A DNA stretch of 64,000 bases from Zygnema cylindricum (lineage: Eukaryota > Streptophyta > Zygnematophyceae > Zygnematales > Zygnemataceae). The position numbers were made by a program, and so were the translations under genes. The notes under the pieces were generated by a model. That model did no database searches and had not been told where the DNA came from. It saw only the letters and a program-made list of their open reading frames with translations. Location: positions 36,429-100,428 of the forward strand of contig JBBHKE010001154.1 of assembly GCA_037447655.1 (NCBI GenBank). Direction: 5' to 3'. Of this stretch, positions 22,889-43,705 are shown one piece after another; the first letter of the stretch is position 1; each line of letters starts with the position of its first letter.

Positions 22889-23859
22889 TGTAACGAGATT
22901 TCCCACCTCTGATAAAATCCCATTACTACAACCAATTTCTATGTCACATTCCACACATTGGAAAATTACACATTCACATTGGAAAGCACTCACATAAGGA
23001 TAAACTTTTAATTAGAAAAAGCTTCTATCCACATAACATTAGTTTAGTCTCTTGCCCTCGTGGCTCAACCCTTCTTTTAAATTGATTTTTTTTACTCTCC
23101 ACTCTTAATAATATTATCTCTTAACTACTAAAACATTACTTAGTTTGTAAAAGATTTGAATGCAAAAATGTCATTGCTCCAATTTGGTTTTAATCGCTCA
23201 ATACCAAGATCAGTCGGAATTTCCACAAAATTTTCCAAAGGAAAATATGCCTATTCTTCTTTTAGACTTCACTACTAATCCATCATCACCCTTGACTCGT
23301 CAGGTCAGAGTCAACACTTCGTTGAAAATATTTTACCTGGGCCAATCATTGATTAGCAATGACTTAGATTGAACAATGCAAAAGCGTGTGAAATCTCCCA
23401 CTAACTACGTAGCATTTACTCATCAATGAAACGCTACATGTTACTACGTATTATTTACGTGCAAAGTGCACGCGAATCGAAACGCGACTTCGCACGTTCG
23501 CGCGTCACAAATTTTACACGGGAAACTACCTACGAAACTTACAAATATTAACTTATAACGTTTCGTACTAAAAATTGTAAGAAACGAACCATCGTATGTA
23601 TAAAACTACTATTAGTACTTAAAATGTAGACGTACGCTTAAAATGCCGCGGCTACTTTTGAACCTTAACCCTGTTAAAATGATACCCACTTCTTAGTTTG
23701 ACCCCGCTCTGTCACCTAAATACACCTATCTCTATATCTCTTGAAATAGAACTTTAAATCGCGCGATTTTTTTGTGGACGTTTACCAAATTAATAACTTA
23801 ATGCTTGTTACCCTTAAATACCCATTTATGACCAAGTTCGATCCGTTATTAATGTTACA
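22889..23859 (-). repeat. Gypsy-1 5' LTR
   Basis: 971 bp, TGTAACGAG..AATGTTACA on the plus strand. It is followed by the target duplication CTTGT. It shares GTGGCTCAACCC and AATGTCATTGC with the 5' LTR of Gypsy-2. Confidence 0.95.
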
Positions 23860-23867
23860 CTTGTAAT

Positions 23868-24886
23868 AAGGATACTTTCGCATGTGCTTAAGTTACAGTT
23901 ATTTTCTGTCGTTTTCCTCCATGACTTAGAAGAAATCGAGAAAATCTGTCGCCTTACCAGAAAATTGAAATTACAGTCGTACAAGTTGCAATACCTTGAA
24001 ACTTTACATATACTGTAGTTTTGTTGTCTAGCTCGATACAGTTTGTCGTTTAGCACATTTTGACCCACTTTCGCGTCCTTTCAGCTCATCTTCAAACTTT
24101 ACGCAACCTCGTGAGGTGATTTTAAATAAAGTTCCATTAGGTGAGTGAATAGTCAGATCATGTCGCACGTGTCGGATGTTTTTGACAATTTTCGTGCCCG
24201 TAGTACCAAACTAAAAACGTTTCCAGCCTGTGCGTGACTTTTTTCCGTGTGCTATTTTCAGTAAAAGGGTCGTAGAGGGGGACTTTTTTTTCCCTGCGAT
24301 TTTTTCAGTACAAGGGCCGTGGAGGGGGTCTCGACCAACTGACGCCGTTTCGCAAAAGCAAAGTCCATAAAAGTGCCTCTCTCTCGCTCTCTCTCTCTCG
24401 CTCCCACTACCTCGTCCATCTCATAATTCTTGCAATGAAAAAAGTCAATAATGATATCGAATGAAAGATCTCTAAAACGATTTTTTTTATTATGTTAGGG
24501 CGTATTTTGATGGCATGTAGAGTGAGAAAATATTGAAAAACAAATTTGGGAAACCATGGCGAGAGTTTTATATTTATGACGTTGAAAGTTGTCATAATTT
24601 TAGCATGACGTCAAAATGTCACAAACCCTAAACATCTACAATGCCAGAAGTAGCTAGACGCCTACAACCGTCGTTATTTTATAAACGTCATCAATTGTAC
24701 AGAGTTTTGTAGTCGTCTACAATCGTCACAAATTACACCCACGTCTACATCCGTCACATTCTAAAGTAACGACTTAATTTCTTTACATACGAATGCTATA
24801 ATATAGTACAAATAATCTTCGTTAAAAACAAAGTTACAAGACTAAAGTTTCGGCTACATGCGAAAGTACCCTAATATCAGAGCATT
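23868..24886. mobile_element. Family F long-TIR element, left-arm copy
   Basis: The ends AGGATACTTTCGCATGTGC and ACATGCGAAAGTACCCT are inverted repeats. The orthologue is 42712-43698. The Gypsy insertion lies just outside its left end. A CT/TC microsatellite (24379-24415) lies inside. Confidence 0.6.
24379..24415. repeat. (CT)n microsatellite
   Basis: CTCTCTCTCGCTCTCTC-type run. The right arm has the complementary GAGAGAG run at about 43172-43192, shorter. Confidence 0.8.
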
Positions 24887-25016
24887 TCGATGTAACGCAA
24901 TTAACATGTTACTTTAAAAAGTGACGGATGTAGATGTGGGTATAATTTGTGACAGTTGTAGACGACCACAAAACTCGCGACAATTGATGATGTTTTACCA
25001 AATAGCGACGTTTGTA

Positions 25017-25275
25017 TAGTTCAAAAGTAGGTGAAAGTAGGCCCATGCAATATGCTATTGTATGCAAAACATAAATATGACCTTAAGACCCATATTGTAT
25101 TGAACCTATTCGGACCAATTATAACATTAGGACCAAAATTTTTATTTACACCATAAGATTGAGATCGGACGGTCGGTGATCAAAGTAGCGATCTAAGAAG
25201 ATCACATGAAAAGGTTATAACACAACTTACGATAAAGGCGCCGACCAAAGGCCTACCATTCTTTTGAACTATGGT
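25017..25275. mobile_element. MITE family A, shared by both arms
   Basis: Begins TAGTTCAAAAGTAGGTG and ends TTCTTTTGAACTATGG. It is an internally deleted copy orthologous to 42257-42558. Confidence 0.75.
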
Positions 25276-25339
25276 TTGTAGACGTCTAGTTACTTGTGAC
25301 ATTGTAGATGTTTAGGGTTTGGGAAATGGTGGAATGCTA

Positions 25340-25868
25340 CACCGTGAATCGTTATTGGCGTAATGGACGCTATTTAAAGTACCCATTTTTTTCCCCAAAT
25401 TCTTAAACAGTATAAATTATTTTGTTTTTTTTTTTACGCCATTTAGGGTTCTTTTCCAATTTTTATCATCTAAATAGAGTGTTGTACGGTTGGTGTCAGA
25501 CCGTACAAAAATCTACCTTTTTAAGTGAGAAAGTATAACTAATGGGTTTTAGTAACCACGGATGCATGAGAATATGCGCTCTAAATAAAGGATGCAATCG
25601 GGTTGTCAAAAATCACGTTCTCACATATTCGTCTGGCAACCGCGTTTCGACGGTGCGATTTGTACGATTTGTCATATTTTGAACATAACCTATATTAGTG
25701 TAAACAAGTTTGGGGCGGGTGTTTATTTTTTTTTAAATCCAAATTAGCATAAGTAAATATCCAGTATGTATGTTTTTTTTGAAAAAATCCAAATTCTCAA
25801 TTAGCGTAAATAAGGGTAATTGTTCCTACACGCTAAAGAAACCTTTACGCGAATAACGATTCACGGTG
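25340..25868. mobile_element. TA-flanked MITE (family C) at inner end of left arm
   Basis: 529 bp with ends CACCGTGAATCGTTATT and AATAACGATTCACGGTG, flanked by TA on both sides. The right arm keeps the unoccupied site (AATGCTACAGTAC in inverted form near 41228), which shows that TA is the duplicated target, as for Tc1/mariner-type MITEs. A second related end (CACCGCCAATCGTTATTAGCG) starts at 25876. Confidence 0.82.
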
Positions 25869-25875
25869 TACAGTA

Positions 25876-26839
25876 CACCGCCAATCGTTATTAGCGTTGT
25901 GTACACTAATTCCGTCCAGCTTTTTTTTTATTCTCCATTAGTGTAATTCATTCTATTTTTTTATTTATTCTATTTAGGGTTATTTTCAGTGCGTTGTCTC
26001 TTAAATAGAGTTGTGTACGGTCAGTGTCAGACCGTACATAAATGTACCTTTTTAAGTTAAAAATTTCAATAAATTAGTTTTAGTAACCGCGGACGCATGA
26101 GAATGTGCGTTCTAAAAAGGAAAAAAACCACGTCGTAAAAATTCCCGCTCGCACATATTCGTCCGACAGCCGCGTTTCGACCGTGTGAATGTACGATTTG
26201 TGTACGATTTGTCAGATTTTGTACAGAGACTTATATTAGTTGCTGCATTCACATAGGGAATGAATGATGAATGTGATAATGAATTGAATGTCATTTAGTT
26301 TTGTTTGGACGTGAATCGTCTTTGACGTCATATCGCGTCAACTAAAACGTGGCGATGTCATTCATGTTGCCGTACGATTAAGTACCGAATGACTCGAATC
26401 CGTCCATACTAGGCCATCGTTTTTGACCCGTACAACAATATATAATTTTTCCAAAGCGACCGCTCAGGACCGCCAAACAAAAACAGACGTTTAAAAAAAA
26501 AAAAAAATCCAACCCGAAAAGAAGTGGCGACATACTGAACCATACTTTACTCTCCTTCACCTGTTTTTCTTTTCGATCCGCTTTCATTCTAACCCTAAAA
26601 ATTGAGCGTGCTTTTCTTTTACCATTTTTAGTGCATTCTTTCACTTTTTTCTTTTTCTAAAATTTTTCCTTACCTTTCCTTTACTTCATTTTTACCACTT
26701 CCATCGCTTTCTTTTCACCTTATAGATAAATTAATTGTAGTTTTACATTCTTTTCTATTCCTTTCCATCACTTTTTTTACCTTAAAAATTAGGGTTAACT
26801 CGAAAACCAAAAAAAAAAAAACCAATATCAAGTACTGAT
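25876..26839. other. MITE end and unassigned DNA
   Basis: Starts with a family C/D MITE end. Two similar blocks (about 25440-25680 and 25960-26220) repeat GTACGG..GTGTCAGACCGTAC and TGAGAATATGCG/ATGTGCG. No gene was recognised. Confidence 0.4.
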
Positions 26840-27790
26840 ACCCAAACTACCTTCCCTCCCACCCTCTCTCTTTCCCTCCCTTCTTCTCTTCCTCTCTCCC
26901 TCCCTCGCTCCTTCCCAATTTGCCCTATCTCCCTCCCAATCTGCCCTCTCTCCCACCCTCCCTCCCTCCCTCCCTCCCTCTCAATCAATCTTCCCTTCCC
27001 CCCCTCTCAATTTGATCTCCCTCCCTCTATCCTTCCCTCCCTCTCTCTCACCCACCCTCTACTCTCAGACCTCCCTCCCAACCCTCCATTCTTCCCAATC
27101 TGCCCTCCCTCCCTCCCTCGCTCCTTCCCAATCTACCCTCCTTCCCTCCCAAACTGCCCTCTCTCTTACCCTCCCTCCCTCCCTCCCTCTCAATCTGCCC
27201 TCCCTCCCTCCCTCCCTCCCTCCCTCCCCTCCCTCCTCTCCCTCCCCTCCCCGCCCTCCCTCCGTCCCTCCCTCCCAAAAAGCCTTCCCTCCCTCCTATT
27301 TTGCCCTTCCTCCCACCCAATTAGCCCTCCCTCCCTCCTTCCCTCCCTCCCTCCCTCCCAATCTGCCTTCCCTCCCTCCTTCTATCCCTCCCTCAAACTC
27401 TCCCTCCCAACCTCCCTCCCTCCATTCCAATTTGCCTTCTCTCCCTCTAAATTTGACCTTCCTCCCACCTAATCTGCCCTCCCCTCCCTCTCGCCCTACC
27501 TCCCTCCCTCCCCCTCTCCCAATTTAGCCACCCTCCCTCCTTTTAGCCCTCCCTCCTTCCCTCTAACCCTCCATCACTATCTCCTACCCTCCCTCCCTCC
27601 CTTCTTCCTTTTATCCCTTCCTCCCTCCTTTGTATCCCTCCTTCCTAACCAATTTGCTCTCCTTCTTTCCGAATCTTCTCTCTTTCCATCCCAATTTGCC
27701 CTATCCTCCCTATTTTTTTTTCATCTTTCTTTTCTCTTCTCTCTCCTCCTTTTCTCCTCCTCTCCCTCTCCTTCACCTCCTCCTCCTTGG
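26840..27790. repeat. Polypyrimidine CCCT-rich low-complexity tract
   Basis: Around 900 bp almost entirely C and T on the plus strand, built from CCCTCC and CCCTT words with short AATCTGCC or AATTTGCC spacers about every 30-60 bp. The long open frames it produces on both strands (Pro/Ser/Leu-rich or Gly/Arg/Glu-rich) are artefacts of composition. Confidence 0.95.
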
Positions 27791-27951
27791 TTTATCTTTT
27801 GTCTTTTCGTACAGACTATTTTTATTTTTTTATATCTCAAATTTCAAATTCTCAAGCTGAAAAGCTTCTTTCTTTTTAACATCATATCCCAACTCATTTT
27901 TTGTTGGTTTATCACACTTTTTTTTTGTTTATTCTTGCTTTTAATTTAGCT

Positions 27952-28433
27952 GCCAAAAGAGCCATTCCGGGATGCCGGCGCTCACGCTGGCCCGTCCGTT
28001 CGTGTTTTCTCATTCCAAGTCGTCCGTTCGATTCCGGCGGCGCGCAGAATGTTATTTTGCGTCCGTTGTACTTTGTGTCCGCCGTCCTTTTACCATTCCA
28101 TGATCACCAGTTTTGCAGTAAAATTCCGTACAATGCTGTAAAGTTTCTGTTCAGTTAACTAACCAGCGTTTATGTGCTGCGCTGTCCGTAATAAATCGCA
28201 GTTAAACGGAGACGGAACATATTCCTATACGTGGCATGCCATGCTATATAAAGTCAATAATATAATCCAGTATGTTATAAAGTACTATTTATGCATACTA
28301 TATTTTTAAGTTATCGCCGATATGGAATTTGTTGGTCTCAGACCGATATATCGGAACCTCTGACCGTTCGATAACCGATAACTATCGGTATCGGTGTTAT
28401 CACGATAAATTTTTTACCGATACACAACACTAC
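27952..28433. mobile_element. 3' end of a hAT-like element (truncated)
   Basis: It matches 40674-41155 in direct orientation, from AAGAGCCATTCCGGGATGC to the terminal ACCGATACACAACACTA, with TATCGGTATCGG-type palindromes near the end. No matching left end was found upstream; it is cut by sequence next to the CCCT tract. Confidence 0.75.
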
Positions 28434-29305
28434 TATTTAGGTTCTTGAGAGACGCTTTGTATTCAACTCTTTTCTTGGAAATAAATGTACTGCTTTAAAT
28501 GCGTCTTGAATAGTTGAGCACTGAGTTGTCATCTAACGCATACAATGGAAGATATGTCATACTTAAACATACAATTGTTTATATTTTTTTTTTTGGAACG
28601 TAAAAAATGTGCGAATGCTCGTCTACATCCTTCATATTGCGATGTCGATTTGATACATGGCAACTGAAGGACCTACGATGTATCGGTGCGATAGATCGAA
28701 TATCGGGTCTAGCATAGGTCATGGGACTTCAACTGCAGCGTTGTTACCAATTTTCTAACCTCTTTGTACCTTGATGGTATACTTTGAAATAAAGTCTTCT
28801 TTTTAAATTTCTAAATGCATTACATAATAACATATGCACTTCGTGGAATTTGGACATCTACAGATGTATAATAATATATATGGTTGGTCCTAGGTCACAC
28901 TGTATGTTGTCAATCGTAATCATATTTTTGTCCTATTCATGCTTATGATTATGTACGAACAAATTGAAAAGGCATGGCTGTGATACATACTTCCCGAAAA
29001 TATGTATCTAAAGAAGGAAAAAAGTCACCAGTGCCAATAGAGTCACGAGAGCCAATTTTAAAGCTCCCTTTAACAGAGTCAGCGACTTTCCAAATCCCAA
29101 AACATAACAGATGAAAGAGCTTCGAACCAGAAAGATTGCCACAAGATCAAAACTCCAAATAATAAAACCTTTCAAATATCCAAAATTGACAAAATATTTT
29201 TTTACTTTTTAGCTACGTAACGGAATACATGAACGGCGAGAGCCTCGGAAACAACTCTAACAAGAGATAAAAACGAGCTTTCTTCGGAAGTTATGGGCAT
29301 TTGCC
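28434..29305. other. Region 3' of adenosine kinase
   Basis: No gene was recognised. The part nearest 29305 should hold the ADK 3' UTR (minus strand), but no single polyadenylation signal stands out. Confidence 0.4.
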
Positions 29306-38790
<9,485 letters not shown>

Positions 38791-39539
38791 TGTATAAAAT
38801 TTGGCTTCTTGAGCTGGAAAACCTTACTGAGGAAATGTCAAAGAACGGCTGCTTACAAGCAACAAACCACCCTACCGAGACTACAGCAAAGCCTTATGTT
38901 CGAAACTAAGTTTGTTTTAATTTTTAAATGTGCGAAACCAATTGGAAACACCATACGGTATGTACTATGTAGATAACCACAACGCGTTGTAGCGTATAAT
39001 ACGCGTATAGTATGCTGATGCCACATGTATTGCGGCGTGAATCGTTACTAGTGTGGATGTTTTTTTCGTCGCTTAAAGCATCTTTTCTCATTACACGCAT
39101 GTCAGTTTTCAGATCTGACGGTCGGGATTAAAAGGCAAGATTCTCAGCTTCTGATTGTCGGTCTCAAATTGAAAATAGTAGTGTTGTGTATCGGTAAGGA
39201 TTTGCCGATAACCGATATGGGCCTTTTTTCGAGTATCCGATAATCGATATATTGGTACGATATATCGACATCGGTCTTATCGCCGATAAGCAGAGGTCGC
39301 AAAAGTCAAAAAAAATCATACCCGAAACCGACCGTTTTTTTTTTTTCAAAATCTGAGTAACCGACGCCCGACCGAGTTTTGTCACGCTCCAAAATTGTTA
39401 ACCGTTAACCGACCGTCGTTTACGAAAAAAAAAATTAACCGAATCTTGATTTTTCGCGACTAACCATGCCCGCCCGTAACCGAAAAAGTACAAAATTAAT
39501 CAATGTACGACGAAATAAGCCAATAATTACGATTTGTCG

Positions 39540-40135
39540 CGTTCCTTAAAATTTGCGAAATGAATAGTGTTACTACCGTGTCAGATTTGCGACGCTTTGT
39601 CGCGTTCCCTAAGATTTGCGAAATGAATAGTGTACTACACCGCCAATCGTTATTAGCGTTGTGTACGCTAATTCCGTCCCGCTTTTTTTTATATTATTCT
39701 CAAATAGAATTATCCATACTAATTAAAATAAACCCTAATTCCTAATTAGAATAGACGATTTCTTCGAAAATTTTCAAATTCCCAATTAGCGTAAACCACG
39801 CTAGTTATTCCTATACGCTAAAAAAATTTACACGCTAATAACGATTGGCGGTGTACTGTGTCAGATTTGCGACGCTTTGTCGCGTTCCCTAAGATTTGCG
39901 AAATAAATATTGTACTACCGTGTCAGATTTGAGACGCTTTGTCGCTTTCCCTAAGATTTTCGAAATGAATAGTGTACTATCGTGTCAGATTTGCGACGCT
40001 TTGTCGCTTTCCTTAAGATTTTCGAAATGAATAGTGTACTATCGTGTCAGATTTGCGACGCTTTGCCGCGTTCCCTTTGATTTGCGAATTAAATAGCTTA
40101 CTACAGTACCGTGTCAGATTTGCGACGCTAATCAT
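39540..40135. repeat. 63-bp tandem repeat array
   Basis: Six to seven units of about 63 bp (GTGTCAGATTTGCGACGC.. ..AATGAATAGTGTACTA). Units start near 39578, 39858, 39921, 39984, 40047 and 40112. One unit is split by the MITE at 39638-39853. Confidence 0.9.
39638..39853. mobile_element. TA-flanked MITE (family D) inside the tandem array
   Basis: 216 bp with near-perfect ends CACCGCCAATCGTTATTAGC and TAATAACGATTGGCGGTG and TA on both sides. It splits a 63-bp repeat unit, so it inserted after the array formed. Confidence 0.85.
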
Positions 40136-41306
40136 GATGCCACGTACTTCCACGATACCAAAAGTACAAAGAACAATAATGTTGGAAAAAAAAAGTACAA
40201 AATTTTCATTTTTTATGGTTTTTTGTTTGACCGACCGTAACTGACCGTTTTTTTTTTTCCCTGGTGAGTCAACCGACCGTAACCGCCCGACCCCCAAAAT
40301 TTGGCAACCGAATCCGTTCCGGATCCGGCGCGGGCGGTCAGTTAACGGTCGGTCACGGTTTCGGTTGACCGTTTGCGACCTCTGCCGATAAGTAGCCGAT
40401 AATATCGGGTACTAATCGGCGATAATGCCGATAACGATAATTATCGGCGATAATTGTACGGACCGTACAGATAAATGTACGGTCAGCACACTCAACTGTT
40501 CGTCATGTTCTCCGGACGTGTACAAGCATAGAAAGTACCGTAGCCGCCATGAAATATGTACGATTTTGATACGGATGCAGTAAAAACGATGTACCCTTCA
40601 CATCCGACGCCATGGCTTTGTCCCTTAATTCCTTGAGATCCACTAGGGACCTGCCACGTGTCAATATGTCGGAAAAGAGCCATTCCGGGATGCAGGGGCT
40701 CACGCTGGCCCGTCCGTTCGTATTTTATCATTCCAAGTCGTCCGTTCGATTCCGACGGCGCGCAGAATGTTATTTTGCGTCCGTTGTACTTTTGTGTCCG
40801 CCGTCCTTTACCAGTTCCATGTTCACCAATTTTTTAGTAAATTTCCGTACGTCGCCGTCAAATTTTTGTTCAGTTAACCGGCCAACGTTTATGTGCCGCG
40901 TTCACCGTAATAAATTGCAGTTAAACTGTAACGGAACAGATTTTTATACATGGCATGCCACGCTATATAAAATCAATAAAATAATACAGTATGTTATAAA
41001 GTACTATTGTACGCATACTATATATTTTTTAAGTTATCGCCGATATGGAATTTGTTAGTCCCAGACCGATATATCGGAAGCTCTGACCGTTCGATAACCG
41101 ATAAGTATCGGTATCGGTGTTATCGCGATAAGTTTTTTACCGATACACAACACTAGAAAATAGGACAAGTGTGTACGGATAAAATATGTTTTAAGTGGCG
41201 AAATAGCGATACGCGATGTACTGTACTGTAGCATTCCACCATTTCCCAAACCCTAAACATCTACAATGTCACAAGTAACTAGACTTCTACAAAGTTCGGT
41301 TCAAAA

Positions 41307-42256
41307 CATAGTTCAAAAGTAGGTGAAAGTACACCCATACAATATGCCTATTGTACGCAAAAAAATACAATATACCATAGTTGTTCAAATCGCGCGATTT
41401 TTTCCTTTTTTCCGATTAAAACGTATAATTCGTGACTTTTGAATAAATCGGAAAAAACGCGATGTACTTTCGGTCCGGTAAACTGAACGGCTAATTCACG
41501 GAAACTGTACGGTATTTTACGATAGCTGTACGGTTTTGTACGGTAAATGTATGAAATTTGACGAAAAGATACGTTGCACTTCGTAGTACTTTCTGTCCAG
41601 TAAACTGAACATAAATTTTACGGAAATGTACGGAAATGTACCAAAAAAGTACGGACTATTACGAAAAGATACGGAAAATGTACGAAAATGGTACAAACTG
41701 CGATATATGTGAAATTTATTTTTGTTTACATGTACGAAATAGTACGGACGAAAATTCATTAACAATTTTTACGATTTTTTCAAAAGGTTAAATGCGTTTG
41801 TTACGTATAATTCGTCGCGATTAAATCGTTCGCACTAAACGTATTGTACGCAAAAAATAGAATATACCCTTAAGACCCATATTGTATTGGCCGCAAAATG
41901 AAATAAAATAGTAACAGGGTTGAGTTGCACATCGTTCGATAGAGAATTAAACGTCATGTCTAAATTTTAAAAAACATTCGGACAAAAATTTATTTTTCTG
42001 TGAGTTTTGAGGTACTTTTAATTTAAATCGTCAGATTTGGACGACCGGACGGTCGCTGATCAAAGTAGCGACATAAGAAGGTCACATGAAAAGCCCATAA
42101 CAAAACTAATGATAGGACTATCGTCAGATTTAGACGATCGGACGGTCGCTGATAAAAGTAGCGACTTAAGAAGATCACATGAAAAGCCCGTAACACAACT
42201 TACGATAAAGGCGCCGACAAAAGGCCTACAACTGAAACGCCTACATTTGAACTATG
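41307..42256. mobile_element. MITE family A carrying an inverted family B fragment
   Basis: Ends CATAGTTCAAAAGTAGG and TTGAACTATG. At 41384-41840 it contains a piece of family B (CATAGTTGTTCAAATCGCG.. ..CGTTTGTTACGTATAATTCG) in inverted orientation. The rest matches the 457-bp MITE at 2485. Confidence 0.7.
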
Positions 42257-42558
42257 GTTCAAAAGTAGGCGCTTTTATGGAAGGCCTTTGGTCGGCGCCT
42301 TTATCGTAAGTTGTGTTATACGCTATTTATGTGATCTTCTTGGATCACTACATTGATCAGCGACCGTCTGATTGTCCGAATCTGACGGTGTAAATATTTT
42401 TTTTTGGTCCGAATGTTTTAATTGGTCCAATTTTTAGTCCGAATGTTTTAATTGGTCCGAATAGGTCCGAATACAGTATGGGTCTTAAGGTCATATTGTA
42501 TGTTTTGCATTCAATAGGCATATTGTATGGGGCTACTTTCACCTACTTTTGAACTATG
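42257..42558. mobile_element. MITE family A, orthologous to the left-arm copy
   Basis: Abuts the previous element (GTTCAAAAGTAGGCGC) and ends CTACTTTTGAACTATG. It contains the same deletion and AATTGGTCCGAATAGG-type repeat as 25017-25275. Confidence 0.75.
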
Positions 42559-42711
42559 GTACAAACATCGATATTTTGTAAACGTCATCAATTGTCACGA
42601 GTTTTGTAGTCGTCTACAACTGTCACACATTATACCCGCGTCTACATCCGTCACTTTTTTAAGTAACAAGTTAATTGCGTTACATCGAAATGCTCTGATA
42701 TTAAGGTAATT

Positions 42712-43698
42712 TCGCATGTAACCGAAACTTTAGTTTTGTAACTTTGTTTTTAGCAAAGATTATATGTACTACTTTCAAAGCATTCGTATGTAAAGAAATG
42801 AAGTCGTTACTTTAGATTGTGACGAATATAGGCGTGGGTGTGATTTGCGACGATTGTAGACGCGTACAAAACTCGCGACAATTGATGACGTTTACAAAAA
42901 ACGACGGTTGTAGTCGTCTGGCTACTTGTGAAATTGTAAATGTTTAGGGTTTGTGACATTTTGACGTCACGTTCAAATTATGACAACGTCAACGTCACAA
43001 ATTCTAAATTTTTTGCCATGGTTTCCCGAATTGGGTTTTTAGTATTTTCTCACCCTACATGCCATACAAATACGCCCAAACATAGTAAAAAAAAAGTTTT
43101 TAGAGATCTCTCGTTCGATACCACTATTGACTTTTTTCATTGCAAGAATTGTGAGATGGACAAGATAGTGGGAGCGAGAGAGAGAGAGAGAGGCCCATTC
43201 ATAGACTTCACTTTTGCGAAGCGGCGTCTGTTGGTCGAGAACCCCTCCACGGCCCTTGTACTAAACAAATCGCGCGGAAAAAAAGACCCCTCCACGGCCC
43301 TTGTAGTGAATAAAGCGCACGGAAAAAAGTCACGCACAAGCTGGAAACGTTTTTTATTTGGTACTACGGGCACATCAAAAACTTGCGACACGTGCGACAG
43401 CATCTAACTATTCCCTCCCCTAATGGAACTTTATTTAAAATCACCTCGCGAGGTGATTTTATGTAAAGTTTGAAGATGAGCAGAAAGGACGCGAAAGTGG
43501 GTCGAAATGCGCTAAACGACAAACTACATCGCGCTAAACAACAAAATTACAATACATGTAAAGTTTCAAGTTATCGCGATTTGTACGACGATAATTTCAA
43601 TATTCTGGTACAGCTGCGGATTTCCTCGATTTCTTTTTTAGTCATAGAGGAAAACGACAAAAATAACTGTAACTTTACCACACGTGAAAATACCCTTA
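42712..43698. mobile_element. Family F long-TIR element, right-arm copy
   Basis: Ends AGGTAATTTCGCATGTAAC and CACGTGAAAATACCCTTAG. It is the inverted orthologue of 23868-24886. A 155-residue frame inside (42940-43407) has an internal duplication but no domain and is not open in the left arm. Confidence 0.6.
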
Positions 43699-43705
43699 GT
43701 ACAAG

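Larger units (their letters stand above)
10907..23859 (-). mobile_element. Ty3/Gypsy chromovirus-like LTR retrotransposon (Gypsy-1), split by Copia
   Basis: Both LTRs begin TG and end CA, and a perfect 5-bp target duplication CTTGT flanks the whole element (10902-10906 and 23860-23864). On the minus strand the order is 5' LTR, primer-binding site, gag remnant, protease, reverse transcriptase, RNase H, integrase, chromodomain-like tail, polypurine tract, 3' LTR. That order and the TSD length identify Ty3/Gypsy. A Copia element (14581-20794) sits within the reverse transcriptase. Removing it leaves an element of about 6.7 kb with many stops and shifts, so it is non-functional. Confidence 0.95.
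5893..25341. repeat. Left arm of a large inverted duplication
   Basis: Read on the minus strand, this segment matches 41228-59223 in order: LINE tail, CACGCGTG minisatellite, identical 301-bp block, family E copy, CT-rich block, Gypsy, family F copy, MITE. The right arm is the inverted partner. Well-aligned stretches differ by roughly 3-4% by eye. Arm-specific insertions are the Copia (14581-20794), the MITE at 8192 and the MITE at 25340. A segment of about 1.6 kb (right-arm 52090-53720) is absent at 10265. Confidence 0.9.
39179..41155. mobile_element. hAT-like non-autonomous transposon
   Basis: 1977 bp with ends TAGTGTTGTGTATCGGTA and ACCGATACACAACACTA and a perfect 8-bp target duplication, GAAAATAG (39171-39178 and 41156-41163). 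TAxxG termini with 8-bp duplications are hAT hallmarks. Subterminal regions are packed with TATCGG/CCGATA palindromes; next inward lie CCGACCGT/ACGGTCGG blocks (about 39325-39480 and 40220-40390). The centre holds a 63-bp tandem array. Its right 480 bp recur at 27952-28433. No transposase was found. Confidence 0.9.
39030..41218. mobile_element. TA-flanked MITE (family C) interrupted by a hAT-like element
   Basis: The left part starts TTGCGGCGTGAATCGTTAC at 39030 and the right part ends GCGATACGCGATG at 41218, with TA outside each. Its body (39030-39178 plus 41164-41218) resembles the intact copies at 53513 and 59838. It forms the inner edge of the right arm. Confidence 0.65.

Noticed and set aside
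27012-27527. 171-residue Pro/Ser/Leu-rich open frame
   Set aside because: It is produced by CCCT low-complexity repeats; the opposite strand gives Gly/Arg/Glu frames of the same origin.
40612-41058. 148-residue open frame in the hAT-like element
   Set aside because: No transposase motif, and the frame is not kept in the related copy at 27952-28433.
42940-43407. 155-residue open frame in the right-arm family F element
   Set aside because: No domain, internally duplicated, and not open in the orthologous left-arm copy.
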